Source: Actinopolymorpha pittospori (GTDB lineage: Bacteria; Actinomycetota; Actinomycetes; Propionibacteriales; Actinopolymorphaceae). Taken from it: a stretch of 64,000 nucleotides of DNA. Below are positions 18,152 to 27,639 of the stretch, one piece after another. A program made the position numbers and the translations under genes. The stretch covers positions 3,410,001-3,474,000 of the forward strand of contig NZ_JADBEM010000001.1 of NCBI RefSeq assembly GCF_014873875.1. The letters run 5' to 3'. The first letter of the stretch is position 1; each line of letters opens with the position of its first letter. Under the pieces are notes generated by a model. It worked only from the letters and a program-made list of their open reading frames with translations. It was not told the origin of the DNA and searched no databases.

Positions 18152-18275
18152 GACCCCTCACCCCGTTCGCGCCGAGGCCGGATCTCCAGGCTAGTTCGCG
18201 TGTGTATCGTGCGGAACAGATCGTTGGGTACACACCCGCTGCCCGATCGGGCCGTTCCGGCGCGCCGGGTCGCGG

Positions 18276-19040
18276 TCAGGTGAGTTCGAGGCCGCCGTCG
18301 ACGCTGAGGACCTGGCCGGTGACCCAGGCAGCGTTGGAGTCGGCGAGACGGACGATCCACGCGGCGAGCAGGGCGGGATCACCGCGGCGGCCGAGGGGGA
18401 TCCGAGCCGTCTCGTCGGCCTTGATCTGTTCGACCACCTCCGGCGGAAGGCCGGAGGAGGCAAGTGCCTCGCTCTCGGTCGGTCCGGCCGCGACGGCGTT
18501 GACCCGGATGCGTTCGGGTGCGAGCTCGAGCGCCCAACTGCGGGTGAGTGACTCCAGCGCGGCCTTGGACGCGGCGTAGTGGCCGCCGGCGACGAGGGGC
18601 CGGTGCCCGTAGATGCTGGAGACGTTGACGATCGCGCCGTGCGAGGCCCGTAGCTGAGGCAGCGCGGCCTTCACCAGAAGGCTGGGGGCGACCACGTTGA
18701 TCGCGAACAGCCGGTCGATCCCGTCGGTGGTGACCTCGCCCACCGGCATCCCGGCGAAGCTTCCGGCGTTGTTCACCAGCACGTCGACGCGCTCCCACCG
18801 GTCGACCGCGGCGGAGACGACGGCATCGGGCCCGCCAACCTCGGTGATGTCGGCCGGGAAGGGGGCGATGCTGGGATGCCCGGCGGCGGTCGCCTCGAGC
18901 GCATCCGCCCGGCGTCCCACCCCAAGGACCAGGGCACCCGCGTCGGCGAACGCCCGTGCGGTGGCACGGCCGATCCCCGAGCCCGCGCCCGTCACGATCA
19001 CCACCTGGTCGGCGAGGCTGCTGACCGTCGGACCCGACAT
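18276..19040 (-). CDS. SDR-family oxidoreductase
   Basis: A 254-residue NAD(P)-dependent short-chain dehydrogenase. The cofactor motif TGAGSGIG lies near residues 17-24, NNAG near 90, the catalytic serine in VNVSSIYG near 139, and YAASK near residues 156-160. The C-terminus ends with SVDGGLEL, normal for classical SDRs. A GAGGAG ribosome site precedes the ATG at 19040. The GRR residues after the second beta-strand suggest NADP preference. It stands alone between an RHH gene and a divergent membrane-protein gene, so the substrate cannot be inferred. Confidence 0.9.
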   Translation of the reverse strand: MSGPTVSSLADQVVIVTGAGSGIGRATARAFADAGALVLGVGRRADALEATAAGHPSIAPFPADITEVGGPDAVVSAAVDRWERVDVLVNNAGSFAGMPVGEVTTDGIDRLFAINVVAPSLLVKAALPQLRASHGAIVNVSSIYGHRPLVAGGHYAASKAALESLTRSWALELAPERIRVNAVAAGPTESEALASSGLPPEVVEQIKADETARIPLGRRGDPALLAAWIVRLADSNAAWVTGQVLSVDGGLELT

Positions 19041-19240
19041 GCCGGTGACTCCTCGTTCGATGGTCGTAGTACTTCGAAGGACGTTAGGAGGGCACCCGCT
19101 GCTTCGTCCAGTTGCGCCGGCGCGGCGAGCGGTCCATCCCTACTTTGGTGCCACGCACGCCACGTCGACGCGACTTTCGCGGTGGGGGAGGGTACCGCGG
19201 GAGGACGCGCGTCGGGGTGAAGTTCTCCTAGCGTGAAGAC

Positions 19241-20344
19241 ATGCGCGAGGTCAGCCAGCCTTCGGTGAAACGCCAACGCCCGGACGAGACCGACCACCCC
19301 GCCCAGCGGAGCGAACCGCCTCGACGCCGGGGCCGGGCCGCCCTGGCCCGGGTCGCCGCGGCCGCCGGACTGTTCTTCCTCGCGCCGGTCACGGCGGAGT
19401 ACCTCATCGGATACGACGAGAACGTCGGCAGGTTTCTCGAACTCCTGGCCGGCCTGGCGATCCTGGGGCCGTTGTACGGCGGGGCCGCCCTGATCATCCG
19501 CGAGGTCGCGCGCCGGTCCGGATGGGGCTGGCCCAGTCTCCTCCTGCTCGCGGCGGCCTTCGGCGTCTTCCAGGCCGGCCTGGTCGACCAGTCACTGTTC
19601 AACACCTCCTACCGTGACATCGACTACTGGGACGACATGCTGAGGCCGACGTTCGTTCCGGCACTCGGCGTGAGCGCCTACCACCTGATGACGTTCGTGG
19701 TCGGTCACGTGGTCTGGTCCATCGGCGCGCCGATCGCGGTGGTCGAGTCGCTCGCGCCGGCACGCAGGTCGACGCCCTGGCTGGGCAGGATCGGCTTGAC
19801 GCTCGTGGGAGTTCTCTACCTGGCCGCGTCCCTGCTCATCTTCGCCGACCACGTGAAGAGCGAACGGTTCCTGGCCTCGGCGCCACAGCTCGCCGGCTCG
19901 GGAGTGGCCGTCCTGGCGCTGATCGGGGCCGCCGTTCTGCTCGGCCGCCGACGGCCCCGACCGCCGGCCGTCCCCCGCCGCGCACCGCGCCCCTTGCTGG
20001 TCGGCCTCCTCGCGCTGACCGCGGCGAGCGGCACCCAGCTACTCCCGCCAAGCTGGCTCGGCGTCGGGATCGGCGTCCTCCTCGCCGCTGCCGTGGTTCT
20101 CGCGGTGGGCCGCTGGTCGCGACGGGCTGGTTGGAGGCCCGCCCACGTCCTCGCGCTGGCCGGCGGTGCGGTGCTGGCGAACGCGGTGTTCGGCTTCTTC
20201 GTCCAGCCCCTCGGAGACCCGCCGCTCGCGCTCAAGCTGGCACACAACGTGGTGCTCGCGGTGGGCATGCTCGCGCTGTTGAGCCTTGCCGCGTGGGCCG
20301 TCCGGCGTTCGCAAGCAGACGTTGACGCGGCTTCGGATCGCTGA
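19241..20344 (+). CDS. hypothetical multi-pass membrane protein
   Basis: A 367-residue inner-membrane protein of unknown function. A 35-residue Arg- and Pro-rich cytoplasmic N-terminus is followed by about nine to ten predicted helices. A loop between helices 3 and 4 is acidic and aromatic (NTSYRDIDYWDDMLRP), the most distinctive part. No transporter or enzyme signature is recognised. It lies 121 bases upstream of an SDR gene on the same strand, and its promoter is in the 200-base gap shared with the divergent SDR gene. Confidence 0.7.
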   Translation: MREVSQPSVKRQRPDETDHPAQRSEPPRRRGRAALARVAAAAGLFFLAPVTAEYLIGYDENVGRFLELLAGLAILGPLYGGAALIIREVARRSGWGWPSLLLLAAAFGVFQAGLVDQSLFNTSYRDIDYWDDMLRPTFVPALGVSAYHLMTFVVGHVVWSIGAPIAVVESLAPARRSTPWLGRIGLTLVGVLYLAASLLIFADHVKSERFLASAPQLAGSGVAVLALIGAAVLLGRRRPRPPAVPRRAPRPLLVGLLALTAASGTQLLPPSWLGVGIGVLLAAAVVLAVGRWSRRAGWRPAHVLALAGGAVLANAVFGFFVQPLGDPPLALKLAHNVVLAVGMLALLSLAAWAVRRSQADVDAASDR

Positions 20345-20465
20345 CCACGGCGCGGGCGGACGCGTGTCCGCCCGGCTCGCGGCCGGGTTAGCGTGGGAGG
20401 ACTGGTCGGCCGGGGCAGGACGGAGCCCGGCACGTCGGGCGTTGTGGTGGGGAGGGGAAGCCCAC

Positions 20466-21212
20466 ATGTCGATGGACTTTTCTGGGAGTCTTTCCGGAAA
20501 TACCGCACTGGTCACGGGCGCGACGGCGGGCATCGGCCGGGCCGTCGCCGTCCAGCTCGCGGGACTCGGCGCGGAGGTCGTGGTGCACGGTCGAGACCCG
20601 GACCGCGGAGCCGAGACGGCACGGGAGATCGAGGCCGCCGGCGGCAAGGCCCGGTTCGAGGCTGCCGACCTCAGCGTCCCCGACGAGGTTCGCCGGCTTG
20701 CCGAGGCGGTCGGGCCGGTCGACATCCTGATCAACAACGCGGGCGTCTACCGCTTCGCTTCCACCGTCGAGACCGACGACGCGTTCTTCGACCTGCACTT
20801 CGACCTCAACCTGCGGGCGCCGTTCATCCTGGTGCAGAAGTTGGTACCCGGCATGGCCGCGCGCGGTCATGGCTCGGTGGTCAACCTGAGCACTTTCGGC
20901 GCCTCTGTGCCCGCGCGCACCGCGGGCGTCTACGGCGCCTCCAAGGCGGGCCTGGAGTTGATGACGAAGATCTGGGCCGACGAGTTCGGCCCCTCCGGTG
21001 TGCGTGTGAACGCCGTCGCGGCCGGCCCGACCCATACTCCTGGTACGGCCGGTGGGGTGGCCGACGCGTTGACGGGCGCCATCACCCTGGGGCGCGCCGC
21101 CGAGGCGGAGGAGATCGCCCGCGTCATCGTGTTCCTGACCACGCCGTCGGCCAGCTACGTCAACGGCTCCGTCGTCCAGGTGCACGGAGGGCTCCGCGCG
21201 GTCTCGGGGTGA
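20466..21212 (+). CDS. SDR-family oxidoreductase
   Basis: A 248-residue short-chain dehydrogenase. TGATAGIG near residues 17-24 binds the cofactor, NNAG is near residue 86, and the catalytic residues lie in NLSTFGAS and YGASK near 157-161. HGRDP after the second beta-strand suggests NADP(H). ATG at 20466 is preceded by GGAGGGGAAG; ATG at 20472 is the alternative. It follows the membrane-protein gene and is not closely related to the SDR at 18.3 kb. The substrate is unknown. Confidence 0.9.
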   Translation: MSMDFSGSLSGNTALVTGATAGIGRAVAVQLAGLGAEVVVHGRDPDRGAETAREIEAAGGKARFEAADLSVPDEVRRLAEAVGPVDILINNAGVYRFASTVETDDAFFDLHFDLNLRAPFILVQKLVPGMAARGHGSVVNLSTFGASVPARTAGVYGASKAGLELMTKIWADEFGPSGVRVNAVAAGPTHTPGTAGGVADALTGAITLGRAAEAEEIARVIVFLTTPSASYVNGSVVQVHGGLRAVSG

Positions 21213-21313
21213 ACGGTTCGAAGTGCTCAGGACACACCGGCCGACGGCGCCGACGTCGGGGGTTCCGAAGACGCGAGTCCTCATGACCGGTCCGGTCGAC
21301 CGATCGGGCTGAA

Positions 21314-21637
21314 CTACGCCCAGTTGCTCATTGCCGGCTGATCGATGTCGGCGAGGTCGGTGAGGTCGGCGGCGCCGGTGGTGTTGGCCATCCCACGTGG
21401 CGTGCGCCGCCGGCCTTCGCAGTGCTGGCAGTGGGTCCGCCTCTCCACGGACATGACCAGCCTTCGCCAGTTGGCGGGTAGGGCGGCGAGGTCGGCCTCA
21501 CGCGGCAGATTGCCGCACTGGATGTCGAAGAGGCAGGACGCCATGGCGTGGCCGGGCTCGACCCAATGGAAGTGTCGGCCAGTCTGTGCGCATCCGGGAT
21601 CCCGACAGGGCTCTGCGAAATCGTTTGGCTGCTCCAT
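21314..21637 (-). CDS. small Cys/His-rich hypothetical protein
   Basis: A 107-residue protein with possible zinc-binding pairs. An N-terminal cluster contains CRDPGC, HFHW, a later Cys pair (CLFDIQC) and a C-terminal CQHC. The spacing suggests a zinc-ribbon fold with structural rather than catalytic cysteines. ATG at 21637 is preferred; an in-frame GTG lies at 21646. The ribosome site is weak. I do not recognise the family. It is convergent with the SDR gene and faces away from the polysaccharide lyase. It may be a real small gene, but confidence is moderate. Confidence 0.45.
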   Translation of the reverse strand: MEQPNDFAEPCRDPGCAQTGRHFHWVEPGHAMASCLFDIQCGNLPREADLAALPANWRRLVMSVERRTHCQHCEGRRRTPRGMANTTGAADLTDLADIDQPAMSNWA

Positions 21638-21943
21638 GGTGATCACCGTCGTTCACAATGCTTTCGACGTGGGCAAATCGTAGGCCGGACAGAGGCGGCT
21701 TCTCACCGCCCAATGGGCTCGGCACGCGAAGGACTAATGTCCTCGTAACAAGTCGTGCGCGATGCATGACGATCAGTGATAGATGTGTGTGGGCGAGGGA
21801 CGTCGATGGATGGCGTCGAAGGAGCGCGGGGCCAGGTCTGGTCAGGCCTCCGCGCCGTCCGTCGGGTCGGTACGGCCTGCCGTAAGATAGTTGCGTCTGG
21901 TTGTCTCCTGTTGACAGGATTCTTTCGCCACCGAGGAGCCTCC
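21638..21943. other. upstream region of the polysaccharide lyase, with inverted repeats
   Basis: This 306-base gap separates the small Cys-rich gene from the divergent lyase gene and is less GC-rich than its surroundings. Two inverted repeats are visible: AGGAC/GTCCT with a 4-base spacer (21730-21743), and TCCTGT/ACAGGA with a 2-base spacer (21906-21919). The second lies 25 bases before the lyase start codon, an operator position. No convincing open reading frame is present. Confidence 0.4.
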
Positions 21944-24511
21944 GTGGAGATCACCCGCCGTCGCCTGCTCTCCTTCCTGCCCGCCGCGGGTCTCCTGTCC
22001 ACTGGTCCGCAGCGGCGGGCCAGTGCCGAAGCTGGTGCCGCTCTCGGCCCCGCCACCGAACCGGCCGCCGACCAGGCTCGGCTGCTGGCCAACACGGTGG
22101 CGATCTTCGCCGGCACGACCGAGTCCAACGGCCGGTCGGACGTCGCCGCGAAGGTCGCCGGCATCGCCCAGACCGCCCGGACCTGGCTCGCGGCGCTGGA
22201 CCGGGCGGGCAGCGGCGAGTTGTTCGCCGGCGTACCGCTCGGGACCAGCGACTCCAACCTCAACGCGTCCTACCAACACCTGTACGAGATCGCGCTCGCC
22301 ACCCGGGCTCCCGGCGCCGGTTCGGACCTGCTGGGCAGCACCGCGGTGCAGCACCGCGTGATCGACGGGCTGGTCTTCCTGCACGAGCACTACTACGGCG
22401 ACCAGGCGGGCGGCTACTACGGCAACTGGTTCAACTGGGAGATCGGCATCTCCACCCACGTCAGCAAGACCCTGACGCTGCTGCTGGACCAGGTGCGCGC
22501 CTACCGTCCGGACCTGCTGCAGACCTACGTCGCCTCGATGGACGCCTATCTCCGCAACGGTTCGAACGGCGACGTCGACCTGGACTCGCGCTTCCACACC
22601 GGCGCCAACCTCGCCGACATCACCACCAACCGGATCCTGCAGGGCGCGCTGCTCGGCGACGACACCCGGATCGCGAAAGCGCTGCGGGACCAACTGACGG
22701 TGTTCGCCACCGTCGACCCCTATCACCTCAACCACGGCGTCACCGACGGCTACTACGCCGACGGTTCGTTCATCCAACATGCCTCGGTCGCCTACACCGG
22801 CTCCTACGGCAAGGGCCTGTTGACACGGGTGGTCCAGACCCTCAAGATCCTCGACGGGACGTCGTACGCGCGCGGCGACGACCTCGTGGCGGTGGTGCAG
22901 GGGTGGGTGACGAACGGCTTCGCCCCTCTCATCTTCGAGGGCTGGATGATGGAGATCGTCAAGGGACGTGCGGTGTCGCGCACCACCACCGGCTATGCCG
23001 ACGTGGCCGTGGTGGTGGAGGCCGTCGTCGACCTGTCCGACTACGCGAGCGGTACGGACGCCGCGGCGCTCAAGGGTTACGTGAAGTTCGTCCGGTCGAC
23101 CTCGCGGGCCACCCTCAACCCGACGAGCTTCGTATCGCCGGTCAGCGTGGCGCGTTACACCGACATCGTGGGCGACGACACGATCGTGGCGGCCGACCTC
23201 AACCCCGCGGCCCGCAGTGTGGCCTTCAACGCGATGGACAAGAACGTCCACCGGCGGCCCGGCTATGCCTTCGCCCTGGCCCGTAGCTCGGATCGAATCA
23301 GCAAGTACGAGTACATGAGCGGCGAGAACCTCATGCCGTGGTTCCAGGGCGACGGTGCCCACTACCTCTATCTCTCCGGCCAGGACCAGGCCCAGGCGTT
23401 CGGGATCGACTACTTCACCACGGTGTCGCCCTACGCGCTGGCCGGTGTCACCGCCCCGGTGGAGCAGCGCAGGACGATTCCGGAGTTGTACGGCACGCCC
23501 TACTACGACAACCCCGACCACCCGCTCGGCTTCACCTCCTCCTCGGAGTCGCAGAACACCTACGTCTACTTCCCGTGCGGCACCAACCGGCACTCCGGCG
23601 GCGCGACTCTGGACGCGTACGGCGTCGCCGGGCTGGTCCAGTCCAGCGACGTCGCCTTCGCCGCCAAGCAGCAGGGCGTGCTGCCGGACGACTTCGTGGT
23701 CTACCGAAACGCGGAGGCGACGAAGTCGTGGTTCATGCTGGACGACGAGATCGTCGTCCTGGCCGCCGGAGTCGCCGATCCGGCCGGGCGCGCGGTCACC
23801 ACGAGCGTCGACACCCGGATCGCGGCCCCCTCGGACCAGGTGACGGTGACCGGTGTGCGCCGCGACGGCAGCACGTGGTCCGGGCCGGGCAGCGCCGACC
23901 TGCGCTGGCTGCGCTACGCGAACGCGAGCCAGGGCACCGCGCTCGGGTACGTCTTCCTCGACCGCCAGGACGTGCGGGTCGACCTGGCGCCGGTCACCCG
24001 GAGCCGCCGGATCGTGCGAACGTCCAACCCCGACACACAGGTGACCCGCACGGTCTTCGGGGTCTCGATCGACCGGCCGGCGGGAGCCGCGCCGTCCTCC
24101 CTGGCCTACGCACTCGTGCCCAACGCGGCGGAGCCCCGGCTTCGGTCCTACGCCGACGGGCCGCTGCGCGTCCTCGCGAACACGACGGCGATCCAGGCGA
24201 TCCACCACGGTGGCCTCGACCTCACGGCCGCCAACGTGTTCGCGCTAGGCCAGCACCAGGCCGAGCGGCTCCGCGTCGACGGCCCGGCCTCGGTCCTCAT
24301 GCGGACCAAGGCGGGCCGGCTCACCAGTGTCGCGGTGTCCGACCCGACCATGGACCGGGACACCATCTCGGTGGTCGTTCGCGGCCGCACGCTGACGGCG
24401 GTGTCGATGGACGACGGTGTACGGGTGAGCCCCGCCGACGACGGCACGCTCCTGGAGTTCGACACTCACCAGGCGTACGGGCGGAGCTTCACCGTCACGT
24501 TGCGGGGTTGA
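21944..24511 (+). CDS. polysaccharide lyase family 8 (hyaluronate/chondroitin/xanthan lyase type), Tat-exported
   Basis: An 855-residue exported enzyme that cleaves uronic-acid polysaccharides by beta-elimination. TRRRLLSFLPAAGLL (residues 4-18) is a twin-arginine signal. The alpha-toroid domain carries NWFNWEIG (161-168), TGAN with N222, and FIQHASVAYTGSYG with H279 and Y288. These N, H and Y match the catalytic triad of the PL8 family, including the nine-residue H-Y spacing. C-terminal beta-sandwich domains follow. GTG at 21944 follows a GAGGAG ribosome site; the frame is open upstream but without homology. No ABC importer lies adjacent. Whether the substrate is a glycosaminoglycan or xanthan cannot be decided here. 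Confidence 0.92.
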   Translation: MEITRRRLLSFLPAAGLLSTGPQRRASAEAGAALGPATEPAADQARLLANTVAIFAGTTESNGRSDVAAKVAGIAQTARTWLAALDRAGSGELFAGVPLGTSDSNLNASYQHLYEIALATRAPGAGSDLLGSTAVQHRVIDGLVFLHEHYYGDQAGGYYGNWFNWEIGISTHVSKTLTLLLDQVRAYRPDLLQTYVASMDAYLRNGSNGDVDLDSRFHTGANLADITTNRILQGALLGDDTRIAKALRDQLTVFATVDPYHLNHGVTDGYYADGSFIQHASVAYTGSYGKGLLTRVVQTLKILDGTSYARGDDLVAVVQGWVTNGFAPLIFEGWMMEIVKGRAVSRTTTGYADVAVVVEAVVDLSDYASGTDAAALKGYVKFVRSTSRATLNPTSFVSPVSVARYTDIVGDDTIVAADLNPAARSVAFNAMDKNVHRRPGYAFALARSSDRISKYEYMSGENLMPWFQGDGAHYLYLSGQDQAQAFGIDYFTTVSPYALAGVTAPVEQRRTIPELYGTPYYDNPDHPLGFTSSSESQNTYVYFPCGTNRHSGGATLDAYGVAGLVQSSDVAFAAKQQGVLPDDFVVYRNAEATKSWFMLDDEIVVLAAGVADPAGRAVTTSVDTRIAAPSDQVTVTGVRRDGSTWSGPGSADLRWLRYANASQGTALGYVFLDRQDVRVDLAPVTRSRRIVRTSNPDTQVTRTVFGVSIDRPAGAAPSSLAYALVPNAAEPRLRSYADGPLRVLANTTAIQAIHHGGLDLTAANVFALGQHQAERLRVDGPASVLMRTKAGRLTSVAVSDPTMDRDTISVVVRGRTLTAVSMDDGVRVSPADDGTLLEFDTHQAYGRSFTVTLRG

Positions 24512-25853
24512 CGCCGAAGGTGCGCCGCGTCTTGTAGGTGAGGCGCCGGAGCAGGCTGTCGGTGGGGCCGCGGTATCCGCCGCGGCGCAGGAGATCCGCC
24601 ACGACGACCGACAACAGCCAGGTCGCGACCGCGATCGCCGCGGCGCCCGCGACACCGAGCGAACCGCCGAGCCCGCCGGCGTACGGTGCGAGCACCGAGA
24701 CGAAGACCACCGACTGCAGGAGATAGCAGGTCATCGACCGCTGGCCGACCGCCTCCACAGCCGTGGTCACCCGCCCACGCCGGTCGCCGACCCGGATCGC
24801 CACGAGGGCGATCAGCGCGGCCCAGCCGAGGCCACCGGCGTACCCGCTCAGGGTGTGCAACGCGGCGGCCGGCATCGACAGCCCTACCGACGGGTCGGGC
24901 CAGAAGTGCGCCACCATCAGGGCGAAGGGCAGCCCGCCGAGGATCGCGACGCCGAGTCCGAGGGTGGCACCGCGGACGAGCAGCGCCCGGTGCCGGTCGG
25001 GCTCGTCGAGGACGCGACGCCGGCCCGCCAGGATCCCGAGGAGGACGGCGGGCACGACCGAGAGCAGGTTCGCGAGCGTCAGGAAGACCCATTCGACGGA
25101 TCGGACGACGACCGCGGCCAGTGGCTCCTCCTGGCCCATCGACGGAAGGAGCGAGCCCATCTCCGGGTTCGGGATCCCCTGCGTCAGACCGAAGGCCGTC
25201 GCGATCACCAGGAAGAGGACGGCGAGCCGCATGATCCTGCGATCACGGGCCGCCAGACACCCGACGAAGACGAGGGCGGCAAGGGCGTAGGAGCCGAGAA
25301 TGTCGCCGGAGAACAACAGAACCCCGTGGACGAGCCCGAAGAGCAGCATCCACCAGCCCCGACGCCGCAGCAGTCCGCGGATCGTCAACCACCCGTTGCC
25401 CCGCTCCTGCTGCCGGCGCATGAGCTGCACCATGCCGTAGCCGAAGAGGAACGCGAACATCGGATAGGAACGGCCGTCGACGAAGAGCATCTGGACGAAG
25501 GTGACGAGTTGGTCGACCACCGTGTCGGCGACTGGATAGGCCCGCAAGGTGTTCTCGTGGCCGTAGAGGTAGAAGTGAACGTTGGCCAGCGCGATGAACA
25601 ACAGCATGAACCCGCGGGCCAGGTCGGGGGCCAGAGCGCGGGCGGCGAGCGCGGTGGGGCCTGTGAGCGCGGGCGGGCCGGCAGCCGTCGCCGCGCTCGG
25701 ACCATCCGAGGTCCTGGTCGAGGAGTGGCCCGAAGACTGCGCCGAAGACTGGGCGGAGGACTGGGCCGAGGACGTGGTTGGGGTCGTGGTCGTGGTGGTG
25801 GGTGGAGTGTCTGGGACACCTGACGTGTCCGGCCTACCGGTCGAGGACGTCAT
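24495..25853 (-). CDS. DUF418-domain membrane protein (YeiB type)
   Basis: A 452-residue inner-membrane protein with about ten helices. It shows YeiB/DUF418 features: APDLARGFMLLFIALANVHFY near residue 76, FLFGYGM near 135, and a C-terminal DUF418 part (SMTCYLLQSVVF near 370). The first 65 residues are low-complexity Ser/Thr/Pro/Gln with repeats of SSAQ from an imperfect 12-bp DNA repeat (25734-25772), probably cytoplasmic and disordered. Its 3' end overlaps the convergent lyase gene by 17 bases. The family is thought to be transport- or acyltransferase-related, but its function is not established. Confidence 0.88.
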   Translation of the reverse strand: MTSSTGRPDTSGVPDTPPTTTTTTPTTSSAQSSAQSSAQSSGHSSTRTSDGPSAATAAGPPALTGPTALAARALAPDLARGFMLLFIALANVHFYLYGHENTLRAYPVADTVVDQLVTFVQMLFVDGRSYPMFAFLFGYGMVQLMRRQQERGNGWLTIRGLLRRRGWWMLLFGLVHGVLLFSGDILGSYALAALVFVGCLAARDRRIMRLAVLFLVIATAFGLTQGIPNPEMGSLLPSMGQEEPLAAVVVRSVEWVFLTLANLLSVVPAVLLGILAGRRRVLDEPDRHRALLVRGATLGLGVAILGGLPFALMVAHFWPDPSVGLSMPAAALHTLSGYAGGLGWAALIALVAIRVGDRRGRVTTAVEAVGQRSMTCYLLQSVVFVSVLAPYAGGLGGSLGVAGAAAIAVATWLLSVVVADLLRRGGYRGPTDSLLRRLTYKTRRTFGVNPAT

Positions 25854-25931
25854 AGGGCAGAGAGTCTCACAGAACGTGACGAGTCGTATCCTGGAAAACC
25901 CCTAGGGGCGCGACGGGCGCGGAGCTTCGCC

Positions 25932-26783
25932 CTAGCCCTTCCCCGGTGCGAGTGGCACCGTGCCGCCGCGTTCGACATAGGTCACGCAGTCGCCGAACCC
26001 GCGCCGTTCGGCCTCCTCACGGAAGTCCGACAGCGGTGAGCTGAAGGCGTCGTAGTCGTCGAAGTGGATCGGGACCGCACGGTGCGGTTGCAACCGTGCC
26101 AGCAGGTCGACGCCCTGACCGGCGTCCATCGTGACGATCAGACCACCCGGCAGCCGGGTCCCACCGAGGTGGAGCACCGCGAGGTCCGCCCGCGGGAAAC
26201 GGCGTGCGACCTCGACGAGCGCGTCGTGCATCAGAGTGTCGCCGGTGATGTAGAGGCGGTGCCGGACCTCGCCGTCCGCGCCCCGAAGTTCCAGCATCGT
26301 GCCCATGACAGGCGGTAGCAGGAAGCGCGCCAGGCCCGGGGCGTGCAGTCCGGGGACGGAGGTGAACCGCAGTGTCATTCCGTCCTTGCTGAGTTCGTGG
26401 TGTTCCCACGTGCGCAGGCCCAGTGCCCGACGAAACCCCTGCCAGCCCTGCAGGCGCCGGGAGGCGTGCGGCGTCGTGATGATCGGCAGGGCACGGTCGA
26501 GGCCGCGCCTGGCGACACGGTCCCAGTGGTCGCCGTGCAGGTGGGACAGGACCACGGCGTCCAGCTCCGGTAGCTCCTCGATCGAGAGCGCCGGATCGGT
26601 CAGCCGTCGGGTGGTGATGCCGTGGCCGAGGTAGGCGCGCTGACCGCGGTGCAGGAAGTTCGGGTCGGTGAGAAGGGTGAACGGCCCATAGCGGATCAGT
26701 GTCGTGGCGTTGCCGATGAACAGCAGCTCACCGAGCTGGTCCGGCACGTCACCTGCCGGCGCGGGTCCAGGTGGGGTGGTCAC
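25932..26783 (-). CDS. MBL-fold metallohydrolase (UlaG/NAPE-PLD-like)
   Basis: A 283-residue cytosolic metal-dependent hydrolase. The zinc motif HLHGDH is at residues 81-86 (SHLHGDHWD). A later metal histidine is in VPGLHAPG, the bridging aspartate in ITGDTLMHD, and the final histidine in VPIHFDDYD. GNATTLIRYGPFTLLTDPNF at the N-terminus is typical of the NAPE-PLD/UlaG-like branch. The GTG start at 26783 is likely. It is followed on the same strand by DUF418 and preceded by the DsbA-like gene, with no obvious shared pathway. The substrate is unknown. Confidence 0.88.
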   Translation of the reverse strand: MTTPPGPAPAGDVPDQLGELLFIGNATTLIRYGPFTLLTDPNFLHRGQRAYLGHGITTRRLTDPALSIEELPELDAVVLSHLHGDHWDRVARRGLDRALPIITTPHASRRLQGWQGFRRALGLRTWEHHELSKDGMTLRFTSVPGLHAPGLARFLLPPVMGTMLELRGADGEVRHRLYITGDTLMHDALVEVARRFPRADLAVLHLGGTRLPGGLIVTMDAGQGVDLLARLQPHRAVPIHFDDYDAFSSPLSDFREEAERRGFGDCVTYVERGGTVPLAPGKG

Positions 26784-26836
26784 GGCGTTCTCCTACCCCG
26801 CACCGGCCAGGAGCGATCGACTGGTGCGTGCAGCCG

Positions 26837-27601
26837 TCAGCGGGCGAGCGCGGCGTCGATGGCGTCGCCGAGGTCGTCCCAGACGCGGGGCGTGAGCTTC
26901 TTCCCGTTCACGAAGAACGTCGGCGTGCCTTGTACGCCGAGGGCCTTGCCGTCGGCGGCGTCCTCCTTCACGCGGTCCAGGGTGGCGGGATTCTGGTAGG
27001 CCTTGTCCCACGCGGCCATGTCCAGGCCGAGGTCCTCGGCGAAACCGCGGAAGGTGTCGTCGGCGGGTACCCGCTGTCCGCCCCATTGCTCCTGTGTCTC
27101 GAACATCTGCTGGTACATCTGCTCGAACCGGCCCTGCTGGGCGGCGGCTTCGACGGCTCGGGCGGCTCGTTCGCCGTTGAAGTGGGACGCAATCGGGTAG
27201 TACCTCGCGACGAAGGTGACGTCTCCGGCGTACTCCTCGCGAAGCTGCTCCACGACCGGATACGCCAACCCGCACGCCTCGCACTCGAAGTCCAGGAACT
27301 CCACGAAAGTGACGTTCCCGTTCTTCGCCTCGGAGAGCCGGTGGCTGTCGGCGCGCACCAGTCGCGACTCGGCACCGCCGGTGCCCGGAGCGCTGACCTG
27401 GCCCGTCGGGTCGGCCGCGGGACCGGCTGTCGGCTCGTCGCCGTCGTTGCCGAACCAGGCGATCGCGAGCACCACTCCCACCACCACGACGAAGACGGCC
27501 GCCAGCGTCAGGGAGACCTTGACACTCTTCGTACGCCGCCCCTCCGTCCGGTCGTCCTCGGGCCTGGCGCCGCGCGCCGGGCCCTCCTCTTTCTGCGACA
27601 T
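26837..27601 (-). CDS. membrane-anchored DsbA-like thiol-disulfide protein
   Basis: A 254-residue extracytoplasmic thioredoxin-fold protein. An N-terminal cytoplasmic stretch precedes one membrane helix (about 29-50), and a Gly/Pro-rich linker leads to the catalytic domain. The active site is FECEAC with C107 and C110, and the cis-proline loop is GVQGTPTFFVNG near 225. This is the DSBA-like thioredoxin architecture common in actinobacteria, where it forms or isomerises disulfides in exported proteins. The overlapping 274-codon frame on the same strand lacks these motifs and was rejected. The partner oxidase is not encoded here. Confidence 0.9.
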   Translation of the reverse strand: MSQKEEGPARGARPEDDRTEGRRTKSVKVSLTLAAVFVVVVGVVLAIAWFGNDGDEPTAGPAADPTGQVSAPGTGGAESRLVRADSHRLSEAKNGNVTFVEFLDFECEACGLAYPVVEQLREEYAGDVTFVARYYPIASHFNGERAARAVEAAAQQGRFEQMYQQMFETQEQWGGQRVPADDTFRGFAEDLGLDMAAWDKAYQNPATLDRVKEDAADGKALGVQGTPTFFVNGKKLTPRVWDDLGDAIDAALAR

Positions 27602-27639
27602 CAGGAACTTCCAATCGTGTCCCTACGACGGCATCGGCC

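Noticed and set aside
21842..24208. 788-codon minus-strand frame opposite the PL8 lyase
   Set aside because: The plus strand carries a complete lyase with catalytic residues; the antisense frame has no recognisable motif.
26793..27614. 274-codon frame overlapping the DsbA-like gene
   Set aside because: It lacks the CxxC and membrane anchor that the other frame shows; composition is Arg-rich.
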